NCBI GenBank assembly: GCA_963768185.1
Contig: CAVYGS010000005.1
Span: 62,001 to 126,000, forward strand
Direction of reading: 5' to 3'
DNA from: Palsa-461 sp963768185
GTDB taxonomy: Bacteria; Actinomycetota; Acidimicrobiia; Acidimicrobiales; RAAP-2
DNA: 64,000 nt
A program made the translations under genes and the position numbers. The notes below the pieces were generated by a model. That model ran no database searches and had not been told where the DNA came from. It saw only the letters and a program-made list of their open reading frames with translations. Every line of letters begins with the position of its first letter. Within the stretch, counting starts at the first letter, position 1. Shown in pieces: positions 26,496 through 34,836 of the stretch.

Positions 26496-27877
26496 AGTTC
26501 GGCATCTTCTACGAGCACCAGCTCCCCCGCCCCTGGGAGGAGGACTCCGAGTACCAGCTGCTCCAGGACGCCCTCGAGCAGTGCGAGCTCGCCGACAAGC
26601 TGGGGTTCGACTACGTCTGGGAGGTGGAGCACCACTTCTTGGAGGAGTACAGCCACTCGTCGGCCCCCGAGGTGTTCCTGGCGGCGGTGTCGCAGCGCAC
26701 CACGCGGATCAAGCTCGGCCACGGCATCGTCCAGACCCCGCCGCCGTTCAACCACCCGGCCCGGATCGCCGAGCGCATCGCGACCCTGGACCTCGTCTCG
26801 AACGGGCGCGCTCAGTTCGGGACGGGTGAGGCCGGATCCGAAGCCGAGCTCGGCGGGTTCATGATCGATCCGTCGCTCAAGCGGGCCATGTGGGAGGAGG
26901 GCGTGCGGGTCGCGCTCCGCTGCATGACCGAGACGCCATTCACCGGGCACGCCGGCGACTGGGTCACCATGCCGCCGCGCAACGTGGTGCCCAAGCCGCG
27001 CCAGAAGCCGCACCCGCCGGTGTGGGTCGCCTGCAGCCGCCGCGATACGATCCACCTCGCCGCGCAGAAGGGCATCGGGGCACTCACCTTCGCCTTCATC
27101 GACCCCGAGGAGGCCCAGCACTGGGTGAACGACTACTACACGACCTTCGCGCAGGAGTGCGTGCCCATCGGCGACGCCGTCAACCCGAATGTCGCCGCGG
27201 TGACCACCTTCATGTGCGCGCCGAGCGAGGAGCAGGCCCTCGAGCGCGGGGCGGTGGGCTCCAACTTCTTCGGCTACTCGCTCGGCCACTACTACCTCTT
27301 CGGCGAGCACCGACCGGGCGTCACCGACGTGTGGAGCGAGTTCGAGCAGCGCCGGGCCGAGCAGGGCTATGACCCCGACGCGGTCCGCCGCGCCGCGGCC
27401 AACCCCGAACGCCTCGGGGCCCGTGCGGTACAGCAGGGGGTCACCGGGCTGCGCGGCTCGGTGGGGACCCCCGAGCAGATCCGCGAGTACCTCCGTCGCT
27501 ACGAGGAGCTCGGGGTCGACCAGGTGGTCTTCGTCAGCCAGGCCGGCCGCAACCGCCACGAGGACATCATGGAGAGCCTGCAGCTGTTCGGCGCCGAGGT
27601 GCTCCCCGAATTCGCCGAGCGCGACGAGCGGCTGTCGGCCGAGAAGGCAAAGCGTCTCGAGCCGATCATCGAGAAGGTGATGGCGCGCAAGCCGGCCGCC
27701 GACCACCCGCCGCTCCCCTCGCCCGACTACTCCTTCCCGGCCATCCCCCGCGCCGCCGCCGACCGTTCGGGCGCCGACGAGTTCTTGGCGCTGATGGAGG
27801 AGTACGCGAACCAGCGGGCCGTCGGCACGGCGCCGCGACGCGCGACACAGGGTCGCGGCGGAGCCGTCCTGCCCTAG
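26492..27877 (+). CDS. LLM-class flavin-dependent oxidoreductase
   Basis: A 461-residue luciferase-like monooxygenase starting at a GTG coupled (GTGA) to the SDR stop. Family features are the start VKFGIFYEHQLPRPW, FDYVWEVEHHFLEEYSHSSAPEVFLA, TTRIKLGHGIV, FNHPARIAERIATLDLVSNGRAQFGTGE and the C-terminal GSVGTPEQIREYLRRYEELGVDQVVFV. Relatives use FMNH2 or coenzyme F420 to oxidise or dehydrogenate long-chain, steroid or terpenoid substrates. A flavin reductase further along could supply FMNH2. The frame is intact, unlike its neighbours. Confidence 0.9.
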   Translation: MKFGIFYEHQLPRPWEEDSEYQLLQDALEQCELADKLGFDYVWEVEHHFLEEYSHSSAPEVFLAAVSQRTTRIKLGHGIVQTPPPFNHPARIAERIATLDLVSNGRAQFGTGEAGSEAELGGFMIDPSLKRAMWEEGVRVALRCMTETPFTGHAGDWVTMPPRNVVPKPRQKPHPPVWVACSRRDTIHLAAQKGIGALTFAFIDPEEAQHWVNDYYTTFAQECVPIGDAVNPNVAAVTTFMCAPSEEQALERGAVGSNFFGYSLGHYYLFGEHRPGVTDVWSEFEQRRAEQGYDPDAVRRAAANPERLGARAVQQGVTGLRGSVGTPEQIREYLRRYEELGVDQVVFVSQAGRNRHEDIMESLQLFGAEVLPEFAERDERLSAEKAKRLEPIIEKVMARKPAADHPPLPSPDYSFPAIPRAAADRSGADEFLALMEEYANQRAVGTAPRRATQGRGGAVLP

Positions 27878-27886
27878 CCGGTCCGG

Positions 27887-28694
27887 CTATTTCGAAGGCG
27901 GGCGCAGCGCGGCCTGGATCCGGCGCATGCCCTTCAGCCAGCGCTCCCGGTCGCCGGCGCGCCGCTGCTCGTAGGTGGCCACCTCGGGGTGCGGGAGGAT
28001 CAGGAACCGGTTCTCGGCCAGCGCCTCGAGCACGATGTCGGCCACCGCCTCGGCCTCCAAGAACCCGTCGCGCCCGGCCGTCGACTGGGCCAACTCGGAG
28101 GGGTCGCGCCGCCGCCCACCGCCTCCGGTCATGTTCGTCCAGACCCCCTGCGGGCACAGGCACGACACACCGATCCCCCGGTCCCCGTAGGTGATCGACA
28201 ACCACTCGGCAAAACCGACCGCGGCGTGCTTGGTCACGCTGTAGGGGGCCGACCCGATCTGGGTGAGCAGGCCGGCGGCCGACGCCGTGTTGAGGAGGTA
28301 GCCCTCGCGGCGCGCCAGCATGCCGGGCAGTACGGCGCGCGCCGCGATGACGTGGGCCAAGACGTTCACCCGCCAGATGCGGTCCCACTCGGCGTCGTCG
28401 ACCTCGGGACCCCCTGGCACGAGGATCCCGGCGTTGGAGCAGAACAAGTCGATCCGGCCGAACTCCTCCTCGGTCGAGGCCGACGAGACCGGTGACGTCG
28501 GACTCCTTGGACACGTCGGTGGTCACGGCACGTCCACGGTCGTCGAACTCGGCCGCCACGGCCTTGGCTCCGGCGGCGTCGAGGTCGGCCACGACGATGG
28601 CCGCCGCGCCGGCCCCGGCGAAGGCCCGAGACAGCGCCCGACCAATCCCGCTCGCACCGCCGGTCACGACCACGACCCGGTCCCTCACGTCCAC
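27887..28694 (-). CDS. SDR-family oxidoreductase, one frameshift
   Basis: GTG start at 28694, preceded by GGGGAGG. The N-terminal frame gives VVVVTGGASGIGRALSRAFAGAG and VADLDAAGAKAVAAEF. After a break near 28470 a second frame continues FCSNAGILVPGGPEVDD, LLNTASAAGLLTQIGSAPYSVTKHAAVGFAEWL (Ser-Tyr-Lys active site) and ISITYGDRGIGVSCLCPQGV. It converges with the LLM gene. Its sequence style matches the SDR at 42430-43233. The substrate is unknown; an alcohol or hydroxyacyl-CoA is plausible from the neighbourhood. Confidence 0.83.
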
Positions 28695-28793
28695 CGGGAC
28701 CACCTCCCCTGGCGGCTCGAGTGGCCACCGAATTCGCGAAACCCTGCTCAGGGCAACCTAGCATCGGCCCTCCCAGCGGACCCGAGGCGGTCG

Positions 28794-29276
28794 TCAGCTG
28801 GTGAAGGTTCCAAACCCGCCGCGGTAGAAAACGAGCGGCTGGCCGGCACCCACCCCGAGGGAGACGACGAGTCCGGTCACGAGCTCGTGGTCGCCCGAGT
28901 CGTGGATCTCCCCAAGTCTGCACTCGGCCCAGGCCAGTGCGCCGTCGAGGACCGGTGCGCCCGTGACCGGTCCCGCGCTCCACCCGACACCCACGAACTT
29001 GTCGCCGCCCGAGACGCTGAAGGAGCGGGCCAGTGCATCCTGATCGCTCGCCAGGATGTTCACGCAGAACGCGCCGGCCTGCGCGATCCGCGGCCAGCTG
29101 GTCGACGACTTGGCCGGGGCGAGCAGCACCATCGGGGGATCGAGCGAGAGCGCCGCGAAGGCCTGGCAGGTGAACCCGACCGGGATGTCCTCCATCGCTG
29201 TGACGACAGTGACCCCGCTCGCGAAGTGACCGAGCACCTCGCGAAAGCGCGTGGCGTCGATGTCCGGCGAGGGCAC
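28794..29276 (-). CDS. flavin reductase domain protein (HpaC/HsaB-like)
   Basis: A 160-residue split-barrel flavin reductase. Typical segments are FREVLGHFASGVTVVTAM, PVGFTCQAFAALSLDPPMVLLAPAKSSTSWPRI, FCVNILASDQ and the last strand PLVFYRGGFGTF. It reduces FMN or FAD with NAD(P)H for a partner monooxygenase; HsaB in actinobacterial steroid degradation is a close model. GTG start at 29276. It is divergent from the methyltransferase gene and near a possible LLM partner. Confidence 0.88.
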   Translation of the reverse strand: MPSPDIDATRFREVLGHFASGVTVVTAMEDIPVGFTCQAFAALSLDPPMVLLAPAKSSTSWPRIAQAGAFCVNILASDQDALARSFSVSGGDKFVGVGWSAGPVTGAPVLDGALAWAECRLGEIHDSGDHELVTGLVVSLGVGAGQPLVFYRGGFGTFTS

Positions 29277-29353
29277 CCGGGGATCGTAGCGATCCGCCGC
29301 TGCCGACGGTCTGGACCCGGTTTTGGGCGGGAGTGGCCCGGTATGGTCCGAGG

Positions 29354-30136
29354 ATGGACGTCGTCGGGTTCAACCGTCGGGCCTGGGACAAGGAGGTCGA
29401 GAACAAGAACGTCTGGACGATCCCGGTCACCAGACGCCAGGTCGCCCGCGCCCGGGAGGGCCGCTGGTCGATCGTGGTCACGACGAACAAGCCGGTGCCC
29501 CGGGCCTGGCTCGGCGACGTCGCCGGCCTCGACGTCCTGGGCCTGGCCGCGGGCGGCGGCCAACAGGGACCGCTGCTCGCCGCGGCGGGCGCCCGAGTCA
29601 CCGTGTTCGACAACTCGGAGCGCCAACTCGACCAGGATCGGTTGGTCGCCGAGCGCGAGGGTCTTGAGATCGCGACGGTCCAGGGGGACATGGCCGATCT
29701 GTCCGCCTTCGACGACGCGACCTTCGACCTCATCGTGCACCCCTGCTCCAACTGCTTCGCCGAGGCGGTGGAACCGGTGTGGCGAGAGTGCCACCGGGTG
29801 CTCCGGCCCGGCGGCGTGCTGGTGGCCGGGTTCGCCAACCCGCTCATCTTCTGCTTCGACCGCGACAAGGAGTTGCAGGGGATCCTCCAGGTCCGCCACC
29901 CAGTTCCCTATTCGGACGTGACATCAATCAGCGCCAAGGAGCGGGCCCGCTACCTCGAGCCCGACGAGCCGCTGTGCTTCGGCCACTCGCTGGAGGACCA
30001 GATCGGCGGACAGCTGCGGGCCGGCTTCGTCCTCACCGACCTCTACGAGGATCTCCATCAGGACGGTGACGTGACGGTTCCCTATTTCTCGGCGTTCCTG
30101 GCCACCCGGGCGGTGAAACCCGAGCTCGCCGATTGA
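29354..30136 (+). CDS. class I SAM-dependent methyltransferase
   Basis: A 260-residue methyltransferase. ATG at 29354 (MDVVGFNRRAWDKEV); an upstream ATG adds seven residues. SAM-binding motif I is GLDVLGLAAGGGQQGPLLAAAGARVTVFDNS. Motif II is TVQGDMADLSAF, and post-I features are FDLIVHPCSNCFAEAVEPVW and RVLRPGGVLVAGF. The C-terminal half is a substrate lid ending in a TVPYFSAFLATRA strand. The acceptor is unknown; this subgroup is common in actinobacteria without an assigned role. Confidence 0.85.
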   Translation: MDVVGFNRRAWDKEVENKNVWTIPVTRRQVARAREGRWSIVVTTNKPVPRAWLGDVAGLDVLGLAAGGGQQGPLLAAAGARVTVFDNSERQLDQDRLVAEREGLEIATVQGDMADLSAFDDATFDLIVHPCSNCFAEAVEPVWRECHRVLRPGGVLVAGFANPLIFCFDRDKELQGILQVRHPVPYSDVTSISAKERARYLEPDEPLCFGHSLEDQIGGQLRAGFVLTDLYEDLHQDGDVTVPYFSAFLATRAVKPELAD

Positions 30137-30180
30137 CCGAGGTCCGCACCGACGAAGCGATCCCCCGGCCAGACTGAGGC

Positions 30181-30384
30181 GTGCCTCGACGCCGACCCGG
30201 CCCCCATCGCGAGCTCGTGCTCGACTCGTCGCACTGGCGCCGGGACGGCCAGGCCAAGGTCCGCTACGACACCCAGGCCGACGCGCTCTCGGCGGCCGAG
30301 GAGCGGAGGGCGGAGTCGGGGGCCGTGCTGAACGTCTACGAGTGCCCGTATTGCCACGGCTGGCACATGGGCAGCCGCGACTAG
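30181..30384 (+). CDS. small zinc-knuckle-like protein
   Basis: A 67-residue basic protein (MPRRRPGPHRELVLD…). Its C-terminus ends YECPYCHGWHMGSRD, a C-x2-C…H/H arrangement that could hold one zinc. The middle has ADALSAAEERRAESG. No assigned family. Its TAG stop (30382-30384) overlaps the stop of the convergent deaminase gene inside CTAG, the same geometry that was split by the IS at 13.6-15.2 kb. Confidence 0.65.
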   Translation: MPRRRPGPHRELVLDSSHWRRDGQAKVRYDTQADALSAAEERRAESGAVLNVYECPYCHGWHMGSRD

Positions 30385-31037
30385 AAGATCGCGCCGGCGC
30401 GCCGCAGGACCGGCGCGAGCTCCTCGACGACGTCGATCACGCCGGCACCCCCCTCGACCAACCTGCTGAGGAGCCCGGAGCCGACAGCGGCGAGGGCCGC
30501 CTCCCACGCGGGGCCGTTCTCGGCCAGCCATTCCGGACGCGGGCGGCGGCCGGGTTGCGCCCACACCCGAGCGGCGAATGGCCAGAACATGGCGACGGCC
30601 GCCAGCAAGGGCACACCGAGTTCGATGCGCTCTGGGATCCGATCGGCGCAGTAGGGGTGGGTCGCCAGTGCGGCGGCCAGGCCGTCGAAGACCGGATCCC
30701 TGGTTGCATAGCGGACTCGGCCGAGGCGGACGCCGACGATCGCCGCCATGCACATCATGCAGGGCTCGACCGTCGTGTACAGGCAGAGGCCCTCGCCGGT
30801 CGCCAGGTCCAAACCGGCCAGCGCGTTCATCTCGGCGTGGGCGAGCAGGGTCCCGGCGATCCTCCCGGAACCTTCGGGCTCGAGCACCCGGTTGCGCCCG
30901 CGGGCGACGACCCGCCCTTCGGCATCGGCCACGACGGAGCCGATGCCGAGCGACCCGGAGCGCCAGGACTCCCAGGCCTGGTCGAACGCGGCCTCCCAGA
31001 GGGGCTCGGACGCGAAGAACCCCCGTGCATCATCCAT
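30381..31037 (-). CDS. nucleoside/cytidine-type deaminase
   Basis: A 218-residue protein of the CMP/dCMP and tRNA-adenosine deaminase fold. The zinc signature is complete: H-A-E in LLAHAEMNALAG (His ligand, catalytic Glu) and PCMMC in LYTTVEPCMMCMAAIVG. The N-terminal half carries SLGIGSVVADAEGRVVARGRN, and a long helical C-terminal extension follows the catalytic domain. Length exceeds TadA (about 150), so it is more likely a nucleoside or base deaminase than the essential tRNA enzyme. Convergent, overlapping stop with the zinc-knuckle gene. Confidence 0.85.
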   Translation of the reverse strand: MDDARGFFASEPLWEAAFDQAWESWRSGSLGIGSVVADAEGRVVARGRNRVLEPEGSGRIAGTLLAHAEMNALAGLDLATGEGLCLYTTVEPCMMCMAAIVGVRLGRVRYATRDPVFDGLAAALATHPYCADRIPERIELGVPLLAAVAMFWPFAARVWAQPGRRPRPEWLAENGPAWEAALAAVGSGLLSRLVEGGAGVIDVVEELAPVLRRAGAIF

Positions 31038-31147
31038 GGCGTGGCGCTCTCCGACGAATCCGCGTCAGCCGGCCGGCGACCGGGGAGCACGGGCTCCGTC
31101 GGACTTTATTCGGGAGGCTCGGCCTCGGGCAGGCGGGCTGCGCAGGC

Positions 31148-31543
31148 TCAGGCAATGGGCGTCGCGAACCAGAACCGGTGGCCCTCGGGGTCCCGGGCGC
31201 CGTACTCCCGGAGTCCGTAGGGCTGGTCCGTGGGCTCCCGGTCGATCCGTGCGCCAGCGTCGCGGCTCGCCGCGAAGTGGGCGTCCACGTCGGGGACGTG
31301 CACCGACAGGCCGCCGTGGCTCATCGGCAGGTTCTTGGGGGTGTCGAGCTCATGCTCGCGGGCGACGGCGTGCAGCCAGATGCTGTGGTCGCCCAGGGTC
31401 ACCTCGCCGTGCACGACGGTGCCGTCGGGGGTCCGGACGAGCCCGCCCGAGGAAAAGCCGAAGACCTCGACCAGGTGGTCGTGCCCGGCCTCGATGTCCT
31501 CGTAGACCAGGATGGGGATGACGTTGGGAACCGGCATGCTCAT
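31148..31543 (-). CDS. VOC-family (glyoxalase-like) protein
   Basis: A 131-residue single VOC domain: VIPILVYEDIEAGHDHLVEVFGF, then GEVTLGDHSIWLHA, LSVHVPDVDAHFAASRDAGA and the C-terminal GLREYGARDPEGHRFWFATP, where the metal ligands of the family lie. Its ATG overlaps the stop of the AraC-type gene (ATGA), so both are made from one transcript. Possible roles are resistance, such as drug binding, or isomerisation; the AraC regulator may control it. Confidence 0.85.
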   Translation of the reverse strand: MSMPVPNVIPILVYEDIEAGHDHLVEVFGFSSGGLVRTPDGTVVHGEVTLGDHSIWLHAVAREHELDTPKNLPMSHGGLSVHVPDVDAHFAASRDAGARIDREPTDQPYGLREYGARDPEGHRFWFATPIA

Positions 31544-32427
31544 GACGACGAGCGTACGGTCACACCGGCCTTCTCGTCTTGTACGAATCGGACCTCGGGC
31601 TCGGGATCCATCTCGGCGACGAACTCGCTCGGGGTGCACCCGGCGAAGGAACGGAAGTCCCGGTTGAAGTGGGCCTGGTCGAAGAACCCGGCGTCGGCGG
31701 CCACCTCGGCCAGCGTCACACCTCGGCGCGCCCGGACCAGCTCGACGGCGTGCTCGAAGCGAAGCAGGCGCGCGTAGGTCTTCGGTGCCAATCCGATCTG
31801 CTCGAGGAAGCGCCGGCCGAAGTGCCGCAAGCTCCAACCCGTCTCGTTGACCAGCCCCTCGACCCGTCCCTGTCCCTTGCTCCTCGCGAGCTGGTCGACG
31901 ACCCAGTCCACCTCGGGCGCGAGGCCAACGGCGGGGACGGCCGCGATTGCGGCGTCGATGAGGTCAAAACGGGCGGACCAGGAGGACGCCGACGCGAGCC
32001 GGTCCAGCAGCTCGACGCCGAATGGCCCGAGCGCGACGTCGAGGGGCACCACGGTGTCGGTGAGGGCGGCCGGCTCGACGCCGAGCAGCGAACGCGCCCC
32101 GAGTGGGGTGAGATCGATCTGCACTCCCGATTGATGGCCCAGCACGGTCGAGAGCGAGGCGGTCGTCTGGTTCCCGAAGGCGAACGCACCGAGCCGACTC
32201 CCGTCCTCGGCAATCAGTGGATCACCGAACGCGAGCACGAGGCCGACACCGGGTCCGGGGACCTCACGGCGTCGGAACCCGGTGCTGTGCTCGGAGTAGC
32301 CGGCATAACGCTTCACCATGGGTCCGGCCGCGCCGTGGCCGGGTCGCGTCGCCAGCTCATGGACGCCGCGTTCGGTCTCCCAACGCGTCAGGGTGAACCC
32401 CGGACTCACGTGCACATTCTCCCTCAA
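31540..32427 (-). CDS. AraC-family transcriptional regulator
   Basis: A 295-residue regulator. The C-terminal pair of helix-turn-helices reads GWSLRHFGRRFLEQIGLAPKTYARLLRFEHAVEL and GVTLAEVAADAGFFDQAHFNRDFRSFAGCTPSEFV, the AraC/XylS signature. The N-terminal 180 residues form a sensor part (VGLVLAFGDPLIAEDG…) similar in shape to AraC proteins that sense small organic ligands. The stop overlaps the VOC gene start, a regulator-effector operon. Confidence 0.88.
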   Translation of the reverse strand: MRENVHVSPGFTLTRWETERGVHELATRPGHGAAGPMVKRYAGYSEHSTGFRRREVPGPGVGLVLAFGDPLIAEDGSRLGAFAFGNQTTASLSTVLGHQSGVQIDLTPLGARSLLGVEPAALTDTVVPLDVALGPFGVELLDRLASASSWSARFDLIDAAIAAVPAVGLAPEVDWVVDQLARSKGQGRVEGLVNETGWSLRHFGRRFLEQIGLAPKTYARLLRFEHAVELVRARRGVTLAEVAADAGFFDQAHFNRDFRSFAGCTPSEFVAEMDPEPEVRFVQDEKAGVTVRSSS

Positions 32428-32447
32428 GCACGCCGGGGGCCGGCCGC

Positions 32448-33212
32448 TCAGGTCACGAGCAGTCCGCCGTCGACCGGAAGAAGGATCCCGGTGATGTAGG
32501 AGGCAGCGTCACTCGCCAGGAAGACGACGGCGGCCGCGCACTCCTCGAGGTTGCCTGGGCGACCCATGGGCGCGCGGCGGTGCAGCATCTCCTCCATATA
32601 GCCCTCGGGATACTGGTCCGTCATCTCGGTCGGGAAGTAGCCGGGGGCGATCGCGTTCACGCGAATCCCCTTGCGCCCCGTCCACTGCTGGGCCAGGTCA
32701 CGGGTCAGCCCGATGATTGCCGCCTTGGAGGCCGAATAGGCGGCCTGGGGCATCTCCGCGGTGGTCGACCCGAGCACACTGCCGATGTTGACGATCGACG
32801 ACCCGCGGCCCATCACGGCCGCCACCGCCTGGGCCATCCAATAGGAGCCGAACAGGTTCACGTCGACGACTCGGCGGAACTCCTCGGGTCGCTCCCGGGT
32901 GGCCGGCACTGCGGTGCCCACCCCGGCGTTGTTGACGAGGATGTCGACCCGCCCGAACGCGGCCATGGCGTCGGCGACCAGGGAGCGGCATTGCTCGGGG
33001 TCGGTCACGTCGGTCTCACTCGCGATCGCCGTCCCGCCCACTGCCTCGACGGCCGCTCTTGTCGCCTCGAGCGGTCCCAGTCGGCGAGCACCCAGCGCGA
33101 CCTTGGCCCCGGCCTCGGCCAGCGCCTGCGCGAAGGCGACGCCGAGCCCCGAAGAGGCCCCGGTGACCACCGCCACCTTCTCGTCCAGGCGGAATCGATC
33201 GATGATGCTCAC
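32448..33212 (-). CDS. SDR-family oxidoreductase
   Basis: A 254-residue classical SDR from the GTG at 33212, after GGGAGA. Cofactor motif VAVVTGASSGLGVAFAQALAEAGA, VDILVNNAGVGTAVP, catalytic region SSIVNIGSVLGSTTAEMPQAAYSASKAAIIGL (Ser, Tyr, Lys) and the C-terminal FLASDAASYITGILLPVDGG. The pattern matches FabG-like NAD(P)-dependent alcohol dehydrogenases. It sits alone between the AraC gene and a DinB-like gene on the same strand. Confidence 0.9.
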   Translation of the reverse strand: MSIIDRFRLDEKVAVVTGASSGLGVAFAQALAEAGAKVALGARRLGPLEATRAAVEAVGGTAIASETDVTDPEQCRSLVADAMAAFGRVDILVNNAGVGTAVPATRERPEEFRRVVDVNLFGSYWMAQAVAAVMGRGSSIVNIGSVLGSTTAEMPQAAYSASKAAIIGLTRDLAQQWTGRKGIRVNAIAPGYFPTEMTDQYPEGYMEEMLHRRAPMGRPGNLEECAAAVVFLASDAASYITGILLPVDGGLLVT

Positions 33213-33295
33213 GGCAACGTCTCCCCTCGCAAGGACCGGCCCGAAGGGTAGCGGTCGGCTGAAAGGGACGTCCCTGCGTCTTGCCGCATCGCGGT

Positions 33296-33844
33296 TCAGG
33301 CCGCTGGTGTCCAAGCCGGGTTACGGCCGAGGAGCCCGAGCACCCGGTCGGAGAGTTGAGCGTTCTCCGAAACGAGAACGGGAGCCGCGTACCACCCGTT
33401 GGCTCGTTGCCAGTCCCACACATTCGCGTGCTCGGTGAGCGAATCCCAAAGGAATTCGACATCCTCAGGATCCATCGTGGCGTCTTGTCCAGTTGCCTTG
33501 CCAAGGTCCCACGCGTGTTGCGGCAGGTCGAGGCTGATTGAGAGATCGAGGTAGTTCGCAACACCAGGAGAAGTTCCAGGATCATCGAGAACCTCCTCGA
33601 CCGCCTGGCGAGTCATGCGAAACGCGACAACGGGGTCCGCGTAGTCCGCAAAGGGCGTCATCTCCGAGACCCCGGCCTGCTCGCGGAGGACCTGGGCCGA
33701 GAAGTCCACCACATGCGCGACGACCTCGAGTGCCGACCACCCGGCACAGGGTGAGGGGTTGGACCATCGCTCTGGAGCCGAGCCGCTGATCAGCCCTTCG
33801 AACGCGTCCGCCCGCCTCCGAAATCGGTCGGCGATGTCGGTCAA
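33296..33844 (-). CDS. TIGR03086-type DinB / mycothiol-transferase-like protein
   Basis: A 182-residue member of the same superfamily as the gene at 13071. Features are ADAFEGLISG…WSNPSPCAGWSALEVVAHVVDFSAQ (metal His) and YLDLSISLDLPQHAWDLGKATGQDATMD (second His). The C-terminus AAPVLVSENAQLSDRVLGLLGR is the family's final helix. These enzymes are thought to transfer or isomerise using mycothiol. One of four such genes in this window. Confidence 0.87.
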   Translation of the reverse strand: MTDIADRFRRRADAFEGLISGSAPERWSNPSPCAGWSALEVVAHVVDFSAQVLREQAGVSEMTPFADYADPVVAFRMTRQAVEEVLDDPGTSPGVANYLDLSISLDLPQHAWDLGKATGQDATMDPEDVEFLWDSLTEHANVWDWQRANGWYAAPVLVSENAQLSDRVLGLLGRNPAWTPAA

Positions 33845-33883
33845 CGTCGTGAGACTAGGACCACCGGAGGACCCCGGGGTCCG

Positions 33884-34243
33884 CTACTCGTTCGAGTGGC
33901 TCGTCATGTTGATCACATTGCCGTCCGGTGCTCGGACGAAGAACCGGCGGAGACCCCATTGCTCCACGGTCAAGGGGTGCACGATCTCGTAGCTCCTCCT
34001 CCGCGCCTCGGCATAGGCCTCGTCCACCGTTTCGCCGAGATGCACGGACATGACCGAATCCTCGGGTGCAGTCGCGTCCCTGGTGACGAGTTGCACAGAG
34101 GCGAGTCCGTCGGGCGTGGTGTACCTCGCTACCCACCCCATGTTGAAGCCCTCGACGCTCAGCCCCAGATAGCCCTGGTAGAAGTCGCGAGCGGACTCGA
34201 TGTCATCCACCGCGAGGTTGGTCACGATCCCGGTCACTCGCAT
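33884..34243 (-). CDS. VOC-family protein
   Basis: A 119-residue single VOC domain read from the ATG at 34243 (MRVTGIVTNLAVDDIESAR). It continues DFYQGYLGLSVEGFNMGW, SVQLVTRD and YEIVHPLTVEQWGLRRFFVRAPDGNVINMTSH, the last with the Glu/His-type metal region of the family. It may be a bleomycin-resistance-like binding protein or an isomerase. Same strand and close to the sigma-factor operon upstream, but no overlap. Confidence 0.85.
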   Translation of the reverse strand: MRVTGIVTNLAVDDIESARDFYQGYLGLSVEGFNMGWVARYTTPDGLASVQLVTRDATAPEDSVMSVHLGETVDEAYAEARRRSYEIVHPLTVEQWGLRRFFVRAPDGNVINMTSHSNE

Positions 34244-34278
34244 GGTCGCCTCCGGTTGTCTCGGTTCTCGGGCCGATT

Positions 34279-34836
34279 TCACGATTGGTCCCGACTCTGG
34301 ATGTCCGCCAGACGTTCGGCGAAATGCCAACGGTGGCCCTCGGGGTCGAGCGCCTCGTAACGGCGATCTCCCCAGAACATGTCCTCGAGCTCCATGACGA
34401 TCCGGGCACCCGCTGCCTGGGCCCTCTGATAGTGAGTTTCGATGTCATGGACGTAGACGTTGACCATGGCGGTGGCGACGCCGGCATCGAGCGGGCTGGA
34501 CAAGCCATGGTGGTCCTCACCGGCGCGGCCGATCATGACCACGCCGTCTCCCACTTCGAGCCAGGCCAGCATCCCGTCGGGGAACTCCATGCGGGACTCA
34601 CGTCGCTCGCTCATGCCGAAGGCACCGACGAGGAATTCGAGTGCCGCCACCTCGTCGCGGTAAGCGAGGCGAGGGTAGATCGAGGGGGTCGACTGCGCCT
34701 CGGTGTGCGCGTCCGAGCCGGCGATGGCCGACATGAGACGGGCCTTCTCTCGGGCAAGGACGTCGGGGTCTGGAGGGTCGTCGGCCAACACCCGGTCCGG
34801 GCGGAGCTGGCGCAGGGGGTCCAGCGCGTCGGTCAT
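34279..34836 (-). CDS. sigma-operon N-terminal segment fused to a VOC domain
   Basis: A 185-residue protein. The first 45 residues (MTDALDPLRQLRPDRVLADD, then DVLAREKARLMSAIAG) look like the cytoplasmic start of proteins encoded beside actinobacterial ECF sigma factors. Instead of the usual transmembrane helix, a VOC domain follows: PRLAYRDEVAALEFLVGAFGM, DGMLAWLEVGDGVVMIG, MVNVYVHDIETHYQRAQAAGARIV and FWGDRRYEALDPEGHRWHFAE. Its ATG overlaps the sigma-gene stop (ATGA). It may be a soluble ligand-sensing anti-sigma or co-regulator; that is inference. Confidence 0.8.
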   Translation of the reverse strand: MTDALDPLRQLRPDRVLADDPPDPDVLAREKARLMSAIAGSDAHTEAQSTPSIYPRLAYRDEVAALEFLVGAFGMSERRESRMEFPDGMLAWLEVGDGVVMIGRAGEDHHGLSSPLDAGVATAMVNVYVHDIETHYQRAQAAGARIVMELEDMFWGDRRYEALDPEGHRWHFAERLADIQSRDQS

